This document shows positions 18,917-26,947 of a stretch of DNA of 26,999 nt, in pieces (positions within the stretch are counted from its first letter, which is position 1; each line of letters opens with the position of its first letter). A program made the translations under genes and the position numbers. Source of the DNA: Stephanodiscus triporus. Its lineage: Eukaryota; Bacillariophyta; Thalassiosirophyceae; Thalassiosirales; Thalassiosiraceae. The stretch covers positions 1 to 26,999 of the forward strand of contig JALLAZ010000066.1 in the NCBI GenBank assembly GCA_036939755.1, in the 5' to 3' direction. The notes beneath the pieces were generated by a model. The model saw only the letters and a list, made by a program, of their open reading frames with translations, made no database searches and had not been told where the DNA came from.

Positions 18917-19228
18917 TTAATTTTCTTCTGCAAATAAGTTTATTGTATCGCCTTCTGATAACGTTACAATTGCTTTTTTATAATGTGATTTCCAACCCAA
19001 ATTTTGCCCGATTCGTTTTTTCTTTTTTGGTAAATGAGCAGTATTAATTTTTACTACTTTAACATTGAATAAATATTCAATTGCAGCTTTAATTGTTGGT
19101 TTATCAGATTTAGGGCTTACAACAAAACTATATTGATTATTAGCTAATAATCTTGTGGCTTTATCCGTAATAATTGGATACTTTATAATACTCATATTAG
19201 TATCATTAAGGGATGAAGAATTAATCAC
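18917..19228 (-). CDS. rpl23: Ribosomal protein L23 (GTG start)
   Basis: A 103-residue exit-tunnel docking protein. [50 protein letters not shown] is the L23 core. I take the start as GTG at 19228, overlapping the end of rpl4 by 8 bp, because AAGGAG lies 7 nt upstream. An in-frame ATG at residue 12 (19195) has no Shine-Dalgarno but would also give a normal L23 N-terminus (92 residues). Confidence 0.92.
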   Translation of the reverse strand: MINSSSLNDTNMSIIKYPIITDKATRLLANNQYSFVVSPKSDKPTIKAAIEYLFNVKVVKINTAHLPKKKKRIGQNLGWKSHYKKAIVTLSEGDTINLFAEEN

Positions 19229-19868
19229 AATAAATCTCCTTTATATCATTGACTGCTAATGGTGTTAATAAAATTTGTTTTGCTTTTAATAAACTTAAAC
19301 TATTTAAATTTGAGGCAGAAATTAATTCAACAGTTTTTAAATTTTGAGTTGATAATTTTAAAGAAGGAGTTTTTTTAGAAACAACTAATAAAATTTTTTG
19401 AGTTAAATCTAAATTATAAGTTTTACAAAGCTCGCAAAAAACCTTTGTTTTAGGTTCATTAATTACTGATTCTAATTCACCAATTACTGATATATTATTC
19501 CTTTTATTATATAACAGAGTCTGTAATGCTAAATTACGTTCTTTTTTATTTAATTTTAAACTCGTTGTTTTTGGTTTTGGACCAAAGGTAACACCACCAC
19601 CTCTCCATAATGGAGAACGGCTTGATCCTGCTCGCGCCCTACCTGTTCCTTTTTGTTGCCAAGGTTTTTTACCTCCCCCACGAACCTCACTTCTAGTTTT
19701 TGTTGATACAGTTCCTTGCTTTTGTGAAAGTTGATGTCTTAAAATATCTCTATGGATTAAATAATTTCCTGAATCCTCTAATATATTAAGTTTGAAGTTA
19801 TATTTGTCAGATGATATTTGGCCATTTGAATCTAATGAATTGTATTCTATAATTTTTTGAACAGTCAT
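19221..19868 (-). CDS. rpl4: Ribosomal protein L4
   Basis: A 215-residue protein. The tunnel loop [42 protein letters not shown] is unmistakable and is followed by the [17 protein letters not shown] segment. In E. coli L4 also represses the S10 operon; whether it does here cannot be told. Its 3' end carries the Shine-Dalgarno of rpl23 (19236-19241). Confidence 0.96.
   Translation of the reverse strand: MTVQKIIEYNSLDSNGQISSDKYNFKLNILEDSGNYLIHRDILRHQLSQKQGTVSTKTRSEVRGGGKKPWQQKGTGRARAGSSRSPLWRGGGVTFGPKPKTTSLKLNKKERNLALQTLLYNKRNNISVIGELESVINEPKTKVFCELCKTYNLDLTQKILLVVSKKTPSLKLSTQNLKTVELISASNLNSLSLLKAKQILLTPLAVNDIKEIYCD
19236..19241 (-). promoter_or_regulatory. Shine-Dalgarno of rpl23 inside rpl4
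   Basis: AAGGAG on the minus strand, 7 nt before the rpl23 GTG and within the last codons of rpl4, which suggests coupled translation. Confidence 0.65.
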
Positions 19869-19915
19869 ATAGTATTTTTCCTAATGTTCATTTATTTAAT
19901 AATATTTTTTATGCA

Positions 19916-20539
19916 TTATTTTGAGGGAACAATACTAAGTAAATTTCCAGGTTTCCCAGGAACAGCTCCTTTAACAACTAAAATATTCTCATCGTTATTT
20001 ACTTGAACGATTTTTAATTTTTTAATATTTGTCATTTTATTACCAAGTTGACCTGCCATTTTTTTACCAGGTAAAACACGTCCCGGTGATGTTCCCATAC
20101 CAATTGACCCAGGAGCTCTATGATTCTTAGATCCATGAGTCATAGGACCTCTTGCAAAATTATGGCGTTTTTGAAGACCAGAAAAACCTTTCCCGATACT
20201 TTTTCCTGTAATATTTATTAATTGTCCTGCAACAAATGATTCAACATTTAAAACTTGTCCAACATTGAAATCAGCAGGATCATTCACACGAAATTCTTTT
20301 AAATATTTTAAAGGTTGAATATTTGACTTTTGTAAATGACCTAATTGAGGTTGCGTTAACGATTTTGTTGCTACGTTTCCATACCCAACCTGAATTGCAT
20401 TATACCCATCGTTTAAGGTAGTTTTAACTTGTGTAATTATACAGGGACCAACTTTTAAAATAGTAACTGGAATGATATTCCCTGATTCATCAAATATTTG
20501 GGTCATTCCAATCTTGTTTCCTAATAAACCTAAAGACAC
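19916..20539 (-). CDS. rpl3: Ribosomal protein L3 (GTG start)
   Basis: A 207-residue early-assembly protein, first gene of the cluster. [27 protein letters not shown] at the N-terminus, then [40 protein letters not shown]. The open frame extends to a TTG at 20554, but a GTG at 20539 gives the canonical start ([12 protein letters not shown]) and has TTGGAG ending 9 nt upstream, so GTG is chosen. Confidence 0.94.
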   Translation of the reverse strand: MSLGLLGNKIGMTQIFDESGNIIPVTILKVGPCIITQVKTTLNDGYNAIQVGYGNVATKSLTQPQLGHLQKSNIQPLKYLKEFRVNDPADFNVGQVLNVESFVAGQLINITGKSIGKGFSGLQKRHNFARGPMTHGSKNHRAPGSIGMGTSPGRVLPGKKMAGQLGNKMTNIKKLKIVQVNNDENILVVKGAVPGKPGNLLSIVPSK

Positions 20540-20548
20540 AATATTTTT

Positions 20549-20554
20549 CTCCAA
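20549..20554 (-). promoter_or_regulatory. Shine-Dalgarno of rpl3
   Basis: TTGGAG on the minus strand, 9 nt before GTG 20539. It also contains the TTG that would otherwise open the frame, which argues against that TTG being the start. Confidence 0.6.
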
Positions 20555-20591
20555 AAAATACTTATATATATATTAATAGTGATAGAACTTA

Positions 20592-20597
20592 ATTATA
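20592..20597 (-). promoter_or_regulatory. Candidate -10 box of the ribosomal cluster
   Basis: Consensus TATAAT on the minus strand, 53 bp before the rpl3 GTG. No good -35 lies 16-18 bp upstream; that place falls within the stem-loop 20603-20648. Confidence 0.4.
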
Positions 20598-20602
20598 TTG
20601 AG

Positions 20603-20648
20603 GTTATAAAATAGTTTGATAATTATAACTATCAAACTATTTTATAAC
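20603..20648. repeat. 19-bp perfect stem-loop upstream of rpl3
   Basis: Arms 20603-20621 and 20630-20648 match perfectly around an 8-nt loop. It lies between divergent genes, not after a gene, so it is not a simple terminator. Confidence 0.8.
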
Positions 20649-20675
20649 TCTAAAAAAATCAAAAGATTTTGTCTA

Positions 20676-20743
20676 TATAAGACATATTTACAATATTATA
20701 ATAATATTGTAAAAATTAGTAAAATCTTTATATATGTCTTATA
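20676..20743. repeat. Nested palindrome upstream of dnaK
   Basis: Inner arms 20687-20699 and 20701-20713 (13 bp, one-base centre); outer arms 20676-20687 and 20732-20743 (12 bp). Together they could extrude as a branched hairpin. Confidence 0.75.
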
Positions 20744-20820
20744 ATATTAACCAATTGTAATATTCAAACTTATTTAACCCAATAAGTGTACTTATATATT
20801 TATATATATGGTGTATACTG

Positions 20821-20826
20821 TATAAT
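20821..20826 (+). promoter_or_regulatory. Candidate -10 box of dnaK
   Basis: TATAAT 35 bp before the dnaK ATG. The -35 region is only AT-rich. No heat-shock element was seen. Confidence 0.45.
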
Positions 20827-20861
20827 AGTAAACATAAATTTATAGAAAGTTATATAGTTAT

Positions 20862-22658
20862 ATGAATAAAGTAGTAGGAATTGACTTAGGGACAACAAAT
20901 TCTGTAGTTGCTGCTATCGAAGGTGGACAACCTACTGTAATTACAAATGCGGAAGGGTTTAGAACAACCCCATCAATTGTAGCTTATACAAAGAAAGAAG
21001 AATTATTAGTTGGCCAACTTGCTAAACGCCAATCGGTGGTTAATGCAGAAAATACATTTTTTTCGGTTAAACGATTTATAGGTTGTAAAGCAGATGAAGT
21101 TTCTGAAGAATCTAAAGAATTACCATATAAAGTAATTAAAGATAACAATGGAAATATTAAAATTAAATGTTCTTCTTTAAATAAAGATTTTAGTCCGGAA
21201 GAAATTTCAGCACAAGTTATACGAAAATTAATTACTGATGCGAAAGAATATTTAGGCCAAGATGTTACAAAAGCTGTCATTACCGTACCTGCTTATTTTA
21301 ATGATTCTCAACGACAAGCAACAGTTGACGCTGGTAAAATTGCTGGTATAGAAGTTTTAAGAATTATTAATGAACCTACAGCAGCTTCTTTAGCTTATGG
21401 TTTAGATAAAAAACAAAATGAAACTATTTTAGTTTTTGATTTAGGTGGGGGGACCTTTGATGTTTCAGTTTTAGAAGTTGGTGATGGTATATTTGAAGTA
21501 TTATCGACAGCTGGTGATACAAATTTAGGTGGTGATGATTTTGATAAAGCTTTAGTTCGTTGGTTAGTGGAAGATTTTCAAGCAAAACATGGAACTAATT
21601 TAACGAAAGATATTCAAGCTCTCCAACGTTTAACTGAAGCGGCTGAAAAAGCAAAAATGGAATTATCAAATGTTGATAAAACAACAATTAATTTGCCATT
21701 TATTACAGCAGATAAAACCGGTCCGAAACATATTCAACAAGATTTAACTCGTGAGAAGTTTGAGGCTTTATGTAAAAATCTAATTGATCGGTGTCGTATT
21801 CCTGTTGAAAAAGCATTAAAAGACGCAAAATTAGATAAATCAGGAATTAATGAAGTTGTCTTAGTAGGTGGTTCAACGCGAATTCCAGCAATTCAACAAT
21901 TAGTAGAGTCATTAACGGGTAAAAAACCAAATAAATCAGTAAATCCTGATGAAGTTGTTGCTATTGGGGCAGCAATTCAAGCGGGTATTTTAGCGGGTGA
22001 AATAACAGATATTTTATTATTAGATGTTACACCATTATCACTTGGTGTTGAAACTGTCGGTGGGATTATGACAAAACTTATTTCACGAAATACAACAATT
22101 CCTGTTAAAAAATCCGAATTATTCTCAACTGCAGCAGATAATCAAACAAATGTAGAAATTCATGTTTTGCAAGGAGAAAGAGAAGTTGTTAGTGGAAATA
22201 AAAGTTTAGGAAACTTTAAATTAGAAGGAATTCCAGAAGCTCCTAAAGGCCGTCCACAAATTGAAGTAACATTTGATATTAATGTAGATGGACTATTATC
22301 GGTAACTGCTAAAGAAAATGAATCAGGAAAAGAACAGACTGTGACAATACAAGGTAGTTCGAACTTGTCAGAAAGTGATATTGAAAGTATGTTAGAAGAA
22401 GCAGAAAAATATGCGTCAATCGATAAAGAACAAAAAGAAAAGACTGAACTAATATTAACTGCTACAAATTACTGCCAAACAGTAGAAGATAAAATCAATA
22501 ATGACGAATTAATTAATTGTACGGAAGATGAGAAAAAAGAGATACAATCAACAATAACTAATCTTCGTGAAATATTATCAAATAATAATGAATCTTCTGA
22601 ATCCATTAAAAAATTGTTTGAACAACTACAAAAACTATTACAAGGAAAATTAAATTAA
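20862..22658 (+). CDS. dnaK: Chaperone DnaK (Hsp70)
   Basis: Stromal Hsp70 that folds and protects imported and new proteins. The 598 residues hold the ATPase domain (1-383) with GIDLGTTNS (6-14), the [13 protein letters not shown] and [10 protein letters not shown] phosphate loops, and [14 protein letters not shown] (332-345). The linker LLLDVTPL (385-391) joins a complete substrate-binding beta domain and an alpha lid. It is slightly shorter than bacterial DnaK (about 638) because the disordered C-terminal tail is missing. dnaJ and grpE are not in the window. Confidence 0.97.
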   Translation: MNKVVGIDLGTTNSVVAAIEGGQPTVITNAEGFRTTPSIVAYTKKEELLVGQLAKRQSVVNAENTFFSVKRFIGCKADEVSEESKELPYKVIKDNNGNIKIKCSSLNKDFSPEEISAQVIRKLITDAKEYLGQDVTKAVITVPAYFNDSQRQATVDAGKIAGIEVLRIINEPTAASLAYGLDKKQNETILVFDLGGGTFDVSVLEVGDGIFEVLSTAGDTNLGGDDFDKALVRWLVEDFQAKHGTNLTKDIQALQRLTEAAEKAKMELSNVDKTTINLPFITADKTGPKHIQQDLTREKFEALCKNLIDRCRIPVEKALKDAKLDKSGINEVVLVGGSTRIPAIQQLVESLTGKKPNKSVNPDEVVAIGAAIQAGILAGEITDILLLDVTPLSLGVETVGGIMTKLISRNTTIPVKKSELFSTAADNQTNVEIHVLQGEREVVSGNKSLGNFKLEGIPEAPKGRPQIEVTFDINVDGLLSVTAKENESGKEQTVTIQGSSNLSESDIESMLEEAEKYASIDKEQKEKTELILTATNYCQTVEDKINNDELINCTEDEKKEIQSTITNLREILSNNNESSESIKKLFEQLQKLLQGKLN

Positions 22659-22711
22659 TGGAAAAATGTAAAGAAACGCAAATCGCTTTCTTTACATTTT
22701 TCCATTAATTT
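22652..22711. terminator. Bidirectional stem-loop between dnaK and groEL
   Basis: A perfect 25-bp stem (22652-22676 with 22687-22711) and a 10-nt loop; the right arm ends in a T run. The dnaK stop codon (22656-22658) is inside the left arm, and groEL ends 36 bp beyond. Confidence 0.8.
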
Positions 22712-22746
22712 TTATTAAAGTTTATTCTTTATAGATTTATTTTAAT

Positions 22747-24348
22747 TTATTTTTTTTTACCTGGTTCTATATCGTCAACAATAATACATTCTGTTGTTAA
22801 AATCATACTAGCTATGGATGTTGCATTTTGTAATGCTGAGCGAGTTACTTTTGCAGGATCAACTACCCCTTCATCATACATATTTCCAAATATATTTTTG
22901 GCAGCATTATACCCTATTTCAAATTCTTGTTCTTGAACTTTTCCAACAATAACAGGTCCATTAATACCTGCGTTTTCAGCAATTCTTTTTAATGGAGCAA
23001 CAATTGCACGTGAAATAATAAGAGCACCAATTAATTCGTCTTCTTTTAGATTATTTTTTGCCCATGTAACTAAATTTTCTGATAGGTGCGTTAATGTTGA
23101 TCCACCACCCGGGACAATTCCCTCTTCAACTGCTGCACGTGTTGCATTTATAGCATCTTCTAAACGTAATTTTTTATCTTTCATTTCAGTTTCTGTTACT
23201 GCACCGACACGAATAACAGCAATTCCGCCTGAAAGTTTCGCAATACGGTCTTGTAATTTTTCTTTTTCATAACCAGTTTCGGCAATATTAACTTGCTTTC
23301 GTAATTGTTCACACCGAGCTTTAATATTTTCAATTTCTAAACCATCACCAACAATAGTTGTTGTATCTTTATTAACTATAATTCGTCTTGCTTGACCTAA
23401 TAAATTTAATTGAATATTATCCAAACTCAATCCTGCATCTTGAGTAATAACAGTGCCCCCAGTTAAAACAGCAATATCTTGTAAAATTAACTTTCTTAAT
23501 TCTCCAAATCCCGGTGCACGAACTGCAACAACATTTACAATACCACGTAATTTATTCAAAATTAAAGTCGCTAAAGCTTCTTTCTCAACATCTTCAGCAA
23601 TAATTAATAAAGGACGTTTTGTTTTAGTAATTTGTTCTAAAATTGGTAACAGATCTTGTTGAACTAATGTAATTCTTTTATCAGTTAACAAAATGTAAGG
23701 ATTATCGTAAGATACTTCCATTTTCTCGGTATCAGTTATAAAATACGGTGATATGAATCCTTTTTCTAATTTCATACCTTCTGTAATTTCTAATTCCGTA
23801 ACAATTCCTTTGCCTTCCTCTAATGAAATTACACCTTCCTTACCAACTTTTCCTAATGCATCAGCTATTAAAGCTCCAATAACATCATCATTACCAGCTG
23901 AAATTGATGCTACTTGTTTAATTGATTGAATATCTTCGACGGGTTGTGCAAATTCATTTATTTGCATAACTAAATATTGAGTAGCTTTTTCCATCCCTAA
24001 TTTTATTGAAATTGGGTTTGCTCCGGCTGCCACATTTTTTAATCCTTCTTTAACCATAGCATAAGCAAGAACAGTTGCAGTCGTAGTACCGTCCCCTGCC
24101 ACATCATTTGTTTTTGCAGCTGCTTGGCGAATTAATGAAACACCTGTATTTTCAATATGATCTTCTAATTTAATTTCTTTTGCAATCGTTACACCATCAT
24201 TAACAATTTGGGGCGAACCATAGGTTTTTTCCAAAACTACATTACGTCCTTTTGGACCTAACGTGATAGAAACAGCCTCTACCATTATTTCCATTCCACG
24301 TTCTAATGCACGTCGTGCATTATCTTGATATAATATTTTTTTTGCCAT
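22747..24348 (-). CDS. groEL: 60-kDa chaperonin GroEL (Cpn60)
   Basis: Double-ring folding chamber subunit in the stroma. The 533 residues contain [14 protein letters not shown] (28-41), the ATP loop GDGTTTATV (85-93) with its catalytic Asp, the apical domain, and [13 protein letters not shown] toward the C-terminus. The flexible Gly-Gly-Met repeat tail of E. coli GroEL is absent; it ends DIEPGKKK. There is no groES in the window. No CIRCE operator was found upstream. Confidence 0.97.
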   Translation of the reverse strand: MAKKILYQDNARRALERGMEIMVEAVSITLGPKGRNVVLEKTYGSPQIVNDGVTIAKEIKLEDHIENTGVSLIRQAAAKTNDVAGDGTTTATVLAYAMVKEGLKNVAAGANPISIKLGMEKATQYLVMQINEFAQPVEDIQSIKQVASISAGNDDVIGALIADALGKVGKEGVISLEEGKGIVTELEITEGMKLEKGFISPYFITDTEKMEVSYDNPYILLTDKRITLVQQDLLPILEQITKTKRPLLIIAEDVEKEALATLILNKLRGIVNVVAVRAPGFGELRKLILQDIAVLTGGTVITQDAGLSLDNIQLNLLGQARRIIVNKDTTTIVGDGLEIENIKARCEQLRKQVNIAETGYEKEKLQDRIAKLSGGIAVIRVGAVTETEMKDKKLRLEDAINATRAAVEEGIVPGGGSTLTHLSENLVTWAKNNLKEDELIGALIISRAIVAPLKRIAENAGINGPVIVGKVQEQEFEIGYNAAKNIFGNMYDEGVVDPAKVTRSALQNATSIASMILTTECIIVDDIEPGKKK

Positions 24349-24460
24349 AAAATCAAATTTAAATAAATTTACTATATTACATATTTATGACTGTAAAATA
24401 AAATCTAATAATTCGGCAAGTTAAATTTTTAATTTTGGTAAAATTTTTTTGTCTAAAAGC

Positions 24461-24490
24461 TTTACTAAAAAGAATACTAACTAGTATGAT
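24461..24490 (+). promoter_or_regulatory. Sigma70-type promoter for trnR
   Basis: TTTACT (24461-24466), 18-bp spacer, TATGAT (24485-24490), 18 bp before the tRNA-Arg 5' end. It may also serve trnQ. Confidence 0.45.
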
Positions 24491-24508
24491 TAAATAGTAA
24501 TATAGTTT

Positions 24509-24582
24509 GGGCTTGTAGCTCAGTGGACTAGAGCACGTGGCTACGAACTACGGTGTCAGGGGTTCGAATCCCTTCTTGCTCA
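24509..24582 (+). tRNA. trnR-ACG: tRNA-Arg (ACG)
   Basis: 74 nt with the anticodon loop CTACGAA (ACG, whose A34 would be edited to inosine to read CGN). D, anticodon and T arms form. The acceptor stem is imperfect: 24509-24515 against 24575-24581 has a G-U and two adjacent U-U oppositions. A similar weak place occurs, as I recall, in plastid trnR-ACG of plants, so I do not call it a pseudogene. Confidence 0.9.
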
Positions 24583-24648
24583 ATATATGAAAATTTATTT
24601 AGAATCTTTAAATAAATATTAATTAATTGAATTACTATATTACTTTAC

Positions 24649-24720
24649 TGGGGTGTCGCCAAGTGGTAAGGCTGTGGACTTTGACTCCGCCATTCGTAGG
24701 TTCGAATCCTGCCACCCCAG
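24649..24720 (+). tRNA. trnQ-UUG: tRNA-Gln (UUG)
   Basis: A 72-nt cloverleaf. The acceptor TGGGGTG pairs with CACCCCA without mismatch, anticodon loop CTTTGAC gives TTG, T arm GTAGG/CCTGC, discriminator G24720. The U1-A72 opening pair is typical of tRNA-Gln. No separate promoter stands out; it may be co-transcribed with trnR. Confidence 0.96.
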
Positions 24721-24762
24721 TTTTTATAATTATCTTTTTTAAATTTTTCAATCCGCTGAATA

Positions 24763-24768
24763 TATAAT
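24763..24768 (+). promoter_or_regulatory. Candidate -10 box of psb28
   Basis: TATAAT 38 bp before the psb28 ATG, without a recognisable -35. Read-through from trnQ is the alternative. Confidence 0.35.
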
Positions 24769-24806
24769 GAAAAGGATAGAGAAAAATATATATTTCATAA
24801 AAAATT

Positions 24807-25151
24807 ATGATAGCCCATATTCAATTTATAAAAGGTATAAATGAAAATTTTTTACCTGATATTCGACTAACTCGCTCAAGAGATGGTAGTACTGGAACGG
24901 CAACATTTCGTTTTAAAAATTCAAATATTTTAGATAAGAGTTTCGCATTAAACGGTGAAATTACTGGTATGTATATGATTGATACAGAAGGTATTCTCGA
25001 AACACGTGATATAAGTGTTAATTTTGTTAATGGAAAACCACAAGGGGTTGAATCCATTTATATTATGAAAAGCTCTCAGGATTGGGATAGATTTATGAGG
25101 TTTATGGAACGATATGGAGAAAGTAATGATTTAGTTTTTACAAAAGCGTAA
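24807..25151 (+). CDS. psb28: Photosystem II assembly protein Psb28
   Basis: A 114-residue soluble factor that binds photosystem II assembly intermediates (CP47 side) at the stromal face. The N-terminal [32 protein letters not shown] is the family signature, and the later [36 protein letters not shown] also matches. No signal peptide or membrane segment is seen. Also named psbW or ycf79 in older plastid annotations. It is the only photosynthesis gene in the window. Confidence 0.95.
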   Translation: MIAHIQFIKGINENFLPDIRLTRSRDGSTGTATFRFKNSNILDKSFALNGEITGMYMIDTEGILETRDISVNFVNGKPQGVESIYIMKSSQDWDRFMRFMERYGESNDLVFTKA

Positions 25152-25576
25152 AATTTAGAGCCATTTATTCTTAAATATTTATTTCTATAAACTATCATTT
25201 GTTGATTTTTTAAACTTTTTAATCATTTATCTTTAAATATGGGGTTAAAGGTGTTACTATTAAATATATAAATTCCGTTATTTAATAACCTAAACAAATA
25301 TTTTGGTATTTGTATTCTTATTTTTCAAGATACATGTCAAATTGTCAATATATGTTGTCATGATTTTTACATCGTTCATATTTACGATTATTATTAATTA
25401 AACTTCTTTGATATATTTGCTCAGAAATTATTTATTTATTAGACGTAATTAAATTTCTAAAGATTATAAAGAATCTTATTTATTTGTACTAATTTTTTTA
25501 ATCTTGACGATTTTTTCATACAATTACTCGATAATCTTTAAGATAAAATTTTTATTAAATTAAATACTATACTTTT
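25152..25576. other. 425-bp gene-free stretch between psb28 and thiS
   Basis: The two flanking genes converge on it. I see only very AT-rich sequence, a weak 7-bp stem-loop (25294-25313), and two close minus-strand TTGACA boxes (25348-25343, 25340-25335) with no good -10. No strong terminator hairpin was found, unlike at the other convergent ends of this window. Confidence 0.65.
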
Positions 25577-25789
25577 TTAACCACCCCCAACAATAGTAAC
25601 TATTTCAATTTTGTCTTTATCATTAATAAAAATTGTTTCCCAACTTTCTTTCGGGCAAATAAAATGATTATACTCTAGAACTAAAAGAGAAGAATTATAA
25701 TTAAAATACTCGATTATATTTAACAAATTAATAACTTTATTGCTAAAAAACTCTTCACCATTTAAAAAAAATTTCTTTGTTTCTGTCAT
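25577..25789 (-). CDS. thiS: Thiamin sulfur carrier protein ThiS
   Basis: A 70-residue ubiquitin-fold carrier. Its C-terminal Gly-Gly (ends IVGGG) is adenylated and thiocarboxylated and gives sulfur to ThiG. FLNGEE at the start, the CPKESWETIFINDKDKIEIVTIVGGG end and the length fit ThiS well. The start ATG has no clear Shine-Dalgarno. thiG is at the other end of the SSC (581-1390), so the pair is not an operon here. Confidence 0.92.
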   Translation of the reverse strand: MTETKKFFLNGEEFFSNKVINLLNIIEYFNYNSSLLVLEYNHFICPKESWETIFINDKDKIEIVTIVGGG

Positions 25790-25816
25790 ATTAAAAATTT
25801 AAAAAAATAGACTATT

Positions 25817-25845
25817 TTGTTAATAACCTAGACGTGAGTTAATAT
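25817..25845 (+). promoter_or_regulatory. Possible promoter for trnH
   Basis: TTGTTA (25817-25822), 17-bp spacer, TAATAT (25840-25845), 31 bp before tRNA-His. An alternative -10 (TATAGT) begins near 25853. Confidence 0.35.
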
Positions 25846-25876
25846 AACTTGGTATAGTATTATTGGTAAATAGTTT

Positions 25877-25950
25877 GGCGGGTGTAGCCAAGTGGTTAAG
25901 GCAGTGGGTTGTGATTCCATCATTCGCCGGTTCAAGTCCGGTCACTCGCC
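25877..25950 (+). tRNA. trnH-GUG: tRNA-His (GUG) with encoded G-1
   Basis: 74 nt including the extra 5' base G-1 (25877), which pairs with C73 (25950), the identity pair for histidyl-tRNA synthetase. The acceptor 25878-25884 pairs with 25943-25949 with one G-U, anticodon GTG, T arm GCCGG/CCGGT. Confidence 0.95.
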
Positions 25951-26017
25951 CTACTTCAAACATTTAAAAATAAAAAGTAAGAAAAATCAAATATATAAAA
26001 TATAGATATACTATTTT

Positions 26018-26635
26018 ATGTCACGTTATAGAGGACCAAAATTACGCATTACAAGAAGATTAGGAAAATTACCCGGATTAACTCAAAAAACATCAAAAAA
26101 AACTGCTAGACCTGGTCAACATGGAAAAACTTTAGGTGATGGGAAAAAGAAGACAACTGAATATGGAATACGATTAGAAGAAAAGCAAAAATTAAAATTT
26201 AATTATGGGATAAGCGAAAGTCAACTATACCATTATATTAAAGAAGCACGTCGTCGAAATGGTGTAACTGGTTTAATCTTATTACAATTATTAGAAATGA
26301 GATTAGATACAATTTGCTTTTCATTAGGTTTTGCTCCAACAATTGCAGCTGCTCGTCAATTAGTGAATCATGGGCATATTACTGTCAATAATAAAGTTGT
26401 GGATATTCCAAGCTTCCAATGCCAAATTAATGATATTATCGGTGTAAAAACAAAATCAACATCAAAAAAAGTAATTGAAAATAATTTAAAAACAATAAAT
26501 TTTATTGATCCTCCTACTCATTTAACATTCGATAAATCCAAATTAGAAGGAACAGTCAAAAATTATTGTGATCGAAGTGAACTATTATTAGATTTGAATG
26601 AATTATTAGTAATTGAGTATTATTCAAGACGATAA
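26018..26635 (+). CDS. rps4: Ribosomal protein S4
   Basis: A 205-residue primary 16S 5'-domain binder. It starts [21 protein letters not shown], has PGQHG, and an S4 RNA-binding domain (about 92-150: [40 protein letters not shown]). It ends VIEYYSRR. It lacks the N-terminal zinc cysteines, as in other plastid S4. It lies apart from the alpha-operon genes it accompanies in bacteria. Confidence 0.97.
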   Translation: MSRYRGPKLRITRRLGKLPGLTQKTSKKTARPGQHGKTLGDGKKKTTEYGIRLEEKQKLKFNYGISESQLYHYIKEARRRNGVTGLILLQLLEMRLDTICFSLGFAPTIAAARQLVNHGHITVNNKVVDIPSFQCQINDIIGVKTKSTSKKVIENNLKTINFIDPPTHLTFDKSKLEGTVKNYCDRSELLLDLNELLVIEYYSRR

Positions 26636-26707
26636 TTTTAAAAGTTTACTAAAAAAACTTTATATTTGTATTTCAATTTTAAAAAATCATACTTTATAAA
26701 TTGCTTT

Positions 26708-26947
26708 ATGTTAAAATTAAGATTAAAACGAAACGGAAGAAAAAGACAACCTTCATATAGATTAGTTATTATGGAAAGTACTATTCGACGAGATGGTAGA
26801 CCAGTTGATGAAGTTGGATACTATAATCCAATTACAAAAAAATCATACTTTAATGAAGAGAAAATTGTGGAATGGTTAGGGTACGGTGTTCAACCTACAG
26901 AAACTGTTTTACAATTACTAAAAAAAAGCAATTTAATTAAAGTGTAA
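26708..26947 (+). CDS. rps16: Ribosomal protein S16
   Basis: A 79-residue small-subunit protein. MLKLRLKRNGRKRQPSYRLVIMES, RRDGRPVDEVGYYNPI and the WLGYGVQPTETVLQLLKK end are S16. The frame stays open back to a TTG at 26666, but ATG 26708 gives the family start. It has no intron. Its stop codon (26945-26947) is the first triplet of the right inverted-repeat copy. Confidence 0.95.
   Translation: MLKLRLKRNGRKRQPSYRLVIMESTIRRDGRPVDEVGYYNPITKKSYFNEEKIVEWLGYGVQPTETVLQLLKKSNLIKV

Larger units (their letters stand above)
20540..20861. other. Divergent rpl3/dnaK regulatory region, palindrome-rich
   Basis: 322 bp without a gene between the two outward-facing genes. It holds a minus-strand TATAAT (20597-20592), a plus-strand TATAAT (20821-20826), a 19-bp perfect stem-loop (20603-20648) and a nested palindrome (20676-20743). 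Confidence 0.75.

Noticed and set aside
20984..21280. 98-codon minus-strand frame within dnaK
   Set aside because: It is antisense to the conserved ATPase domain and has no start signal.
24349..24508. CIRCE or other heat-shock operator upstream of groEL
   Set aside because: I looked for the TTAGCACTC/GAGTGCTAA repeat on both strands and found none. The same holds for the region before dnaK.
24821..25057. 78-codon minus-strand frame within psb28
   Set aside because: It is the antisense of a well-recognised gene.
25290..25379. 29-codon minus-strand frame beginning MNDVKIM in the psb28-thiS gap
   Set aside because: It is short, without a Shine-Dalgarno or a recognisable family. Chance is likely in this AT-rich DNA.
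26666..26707. TTG-started extension of rps16
   Set aside because: ATG 26708 matches the conserved S16 N-terminus.
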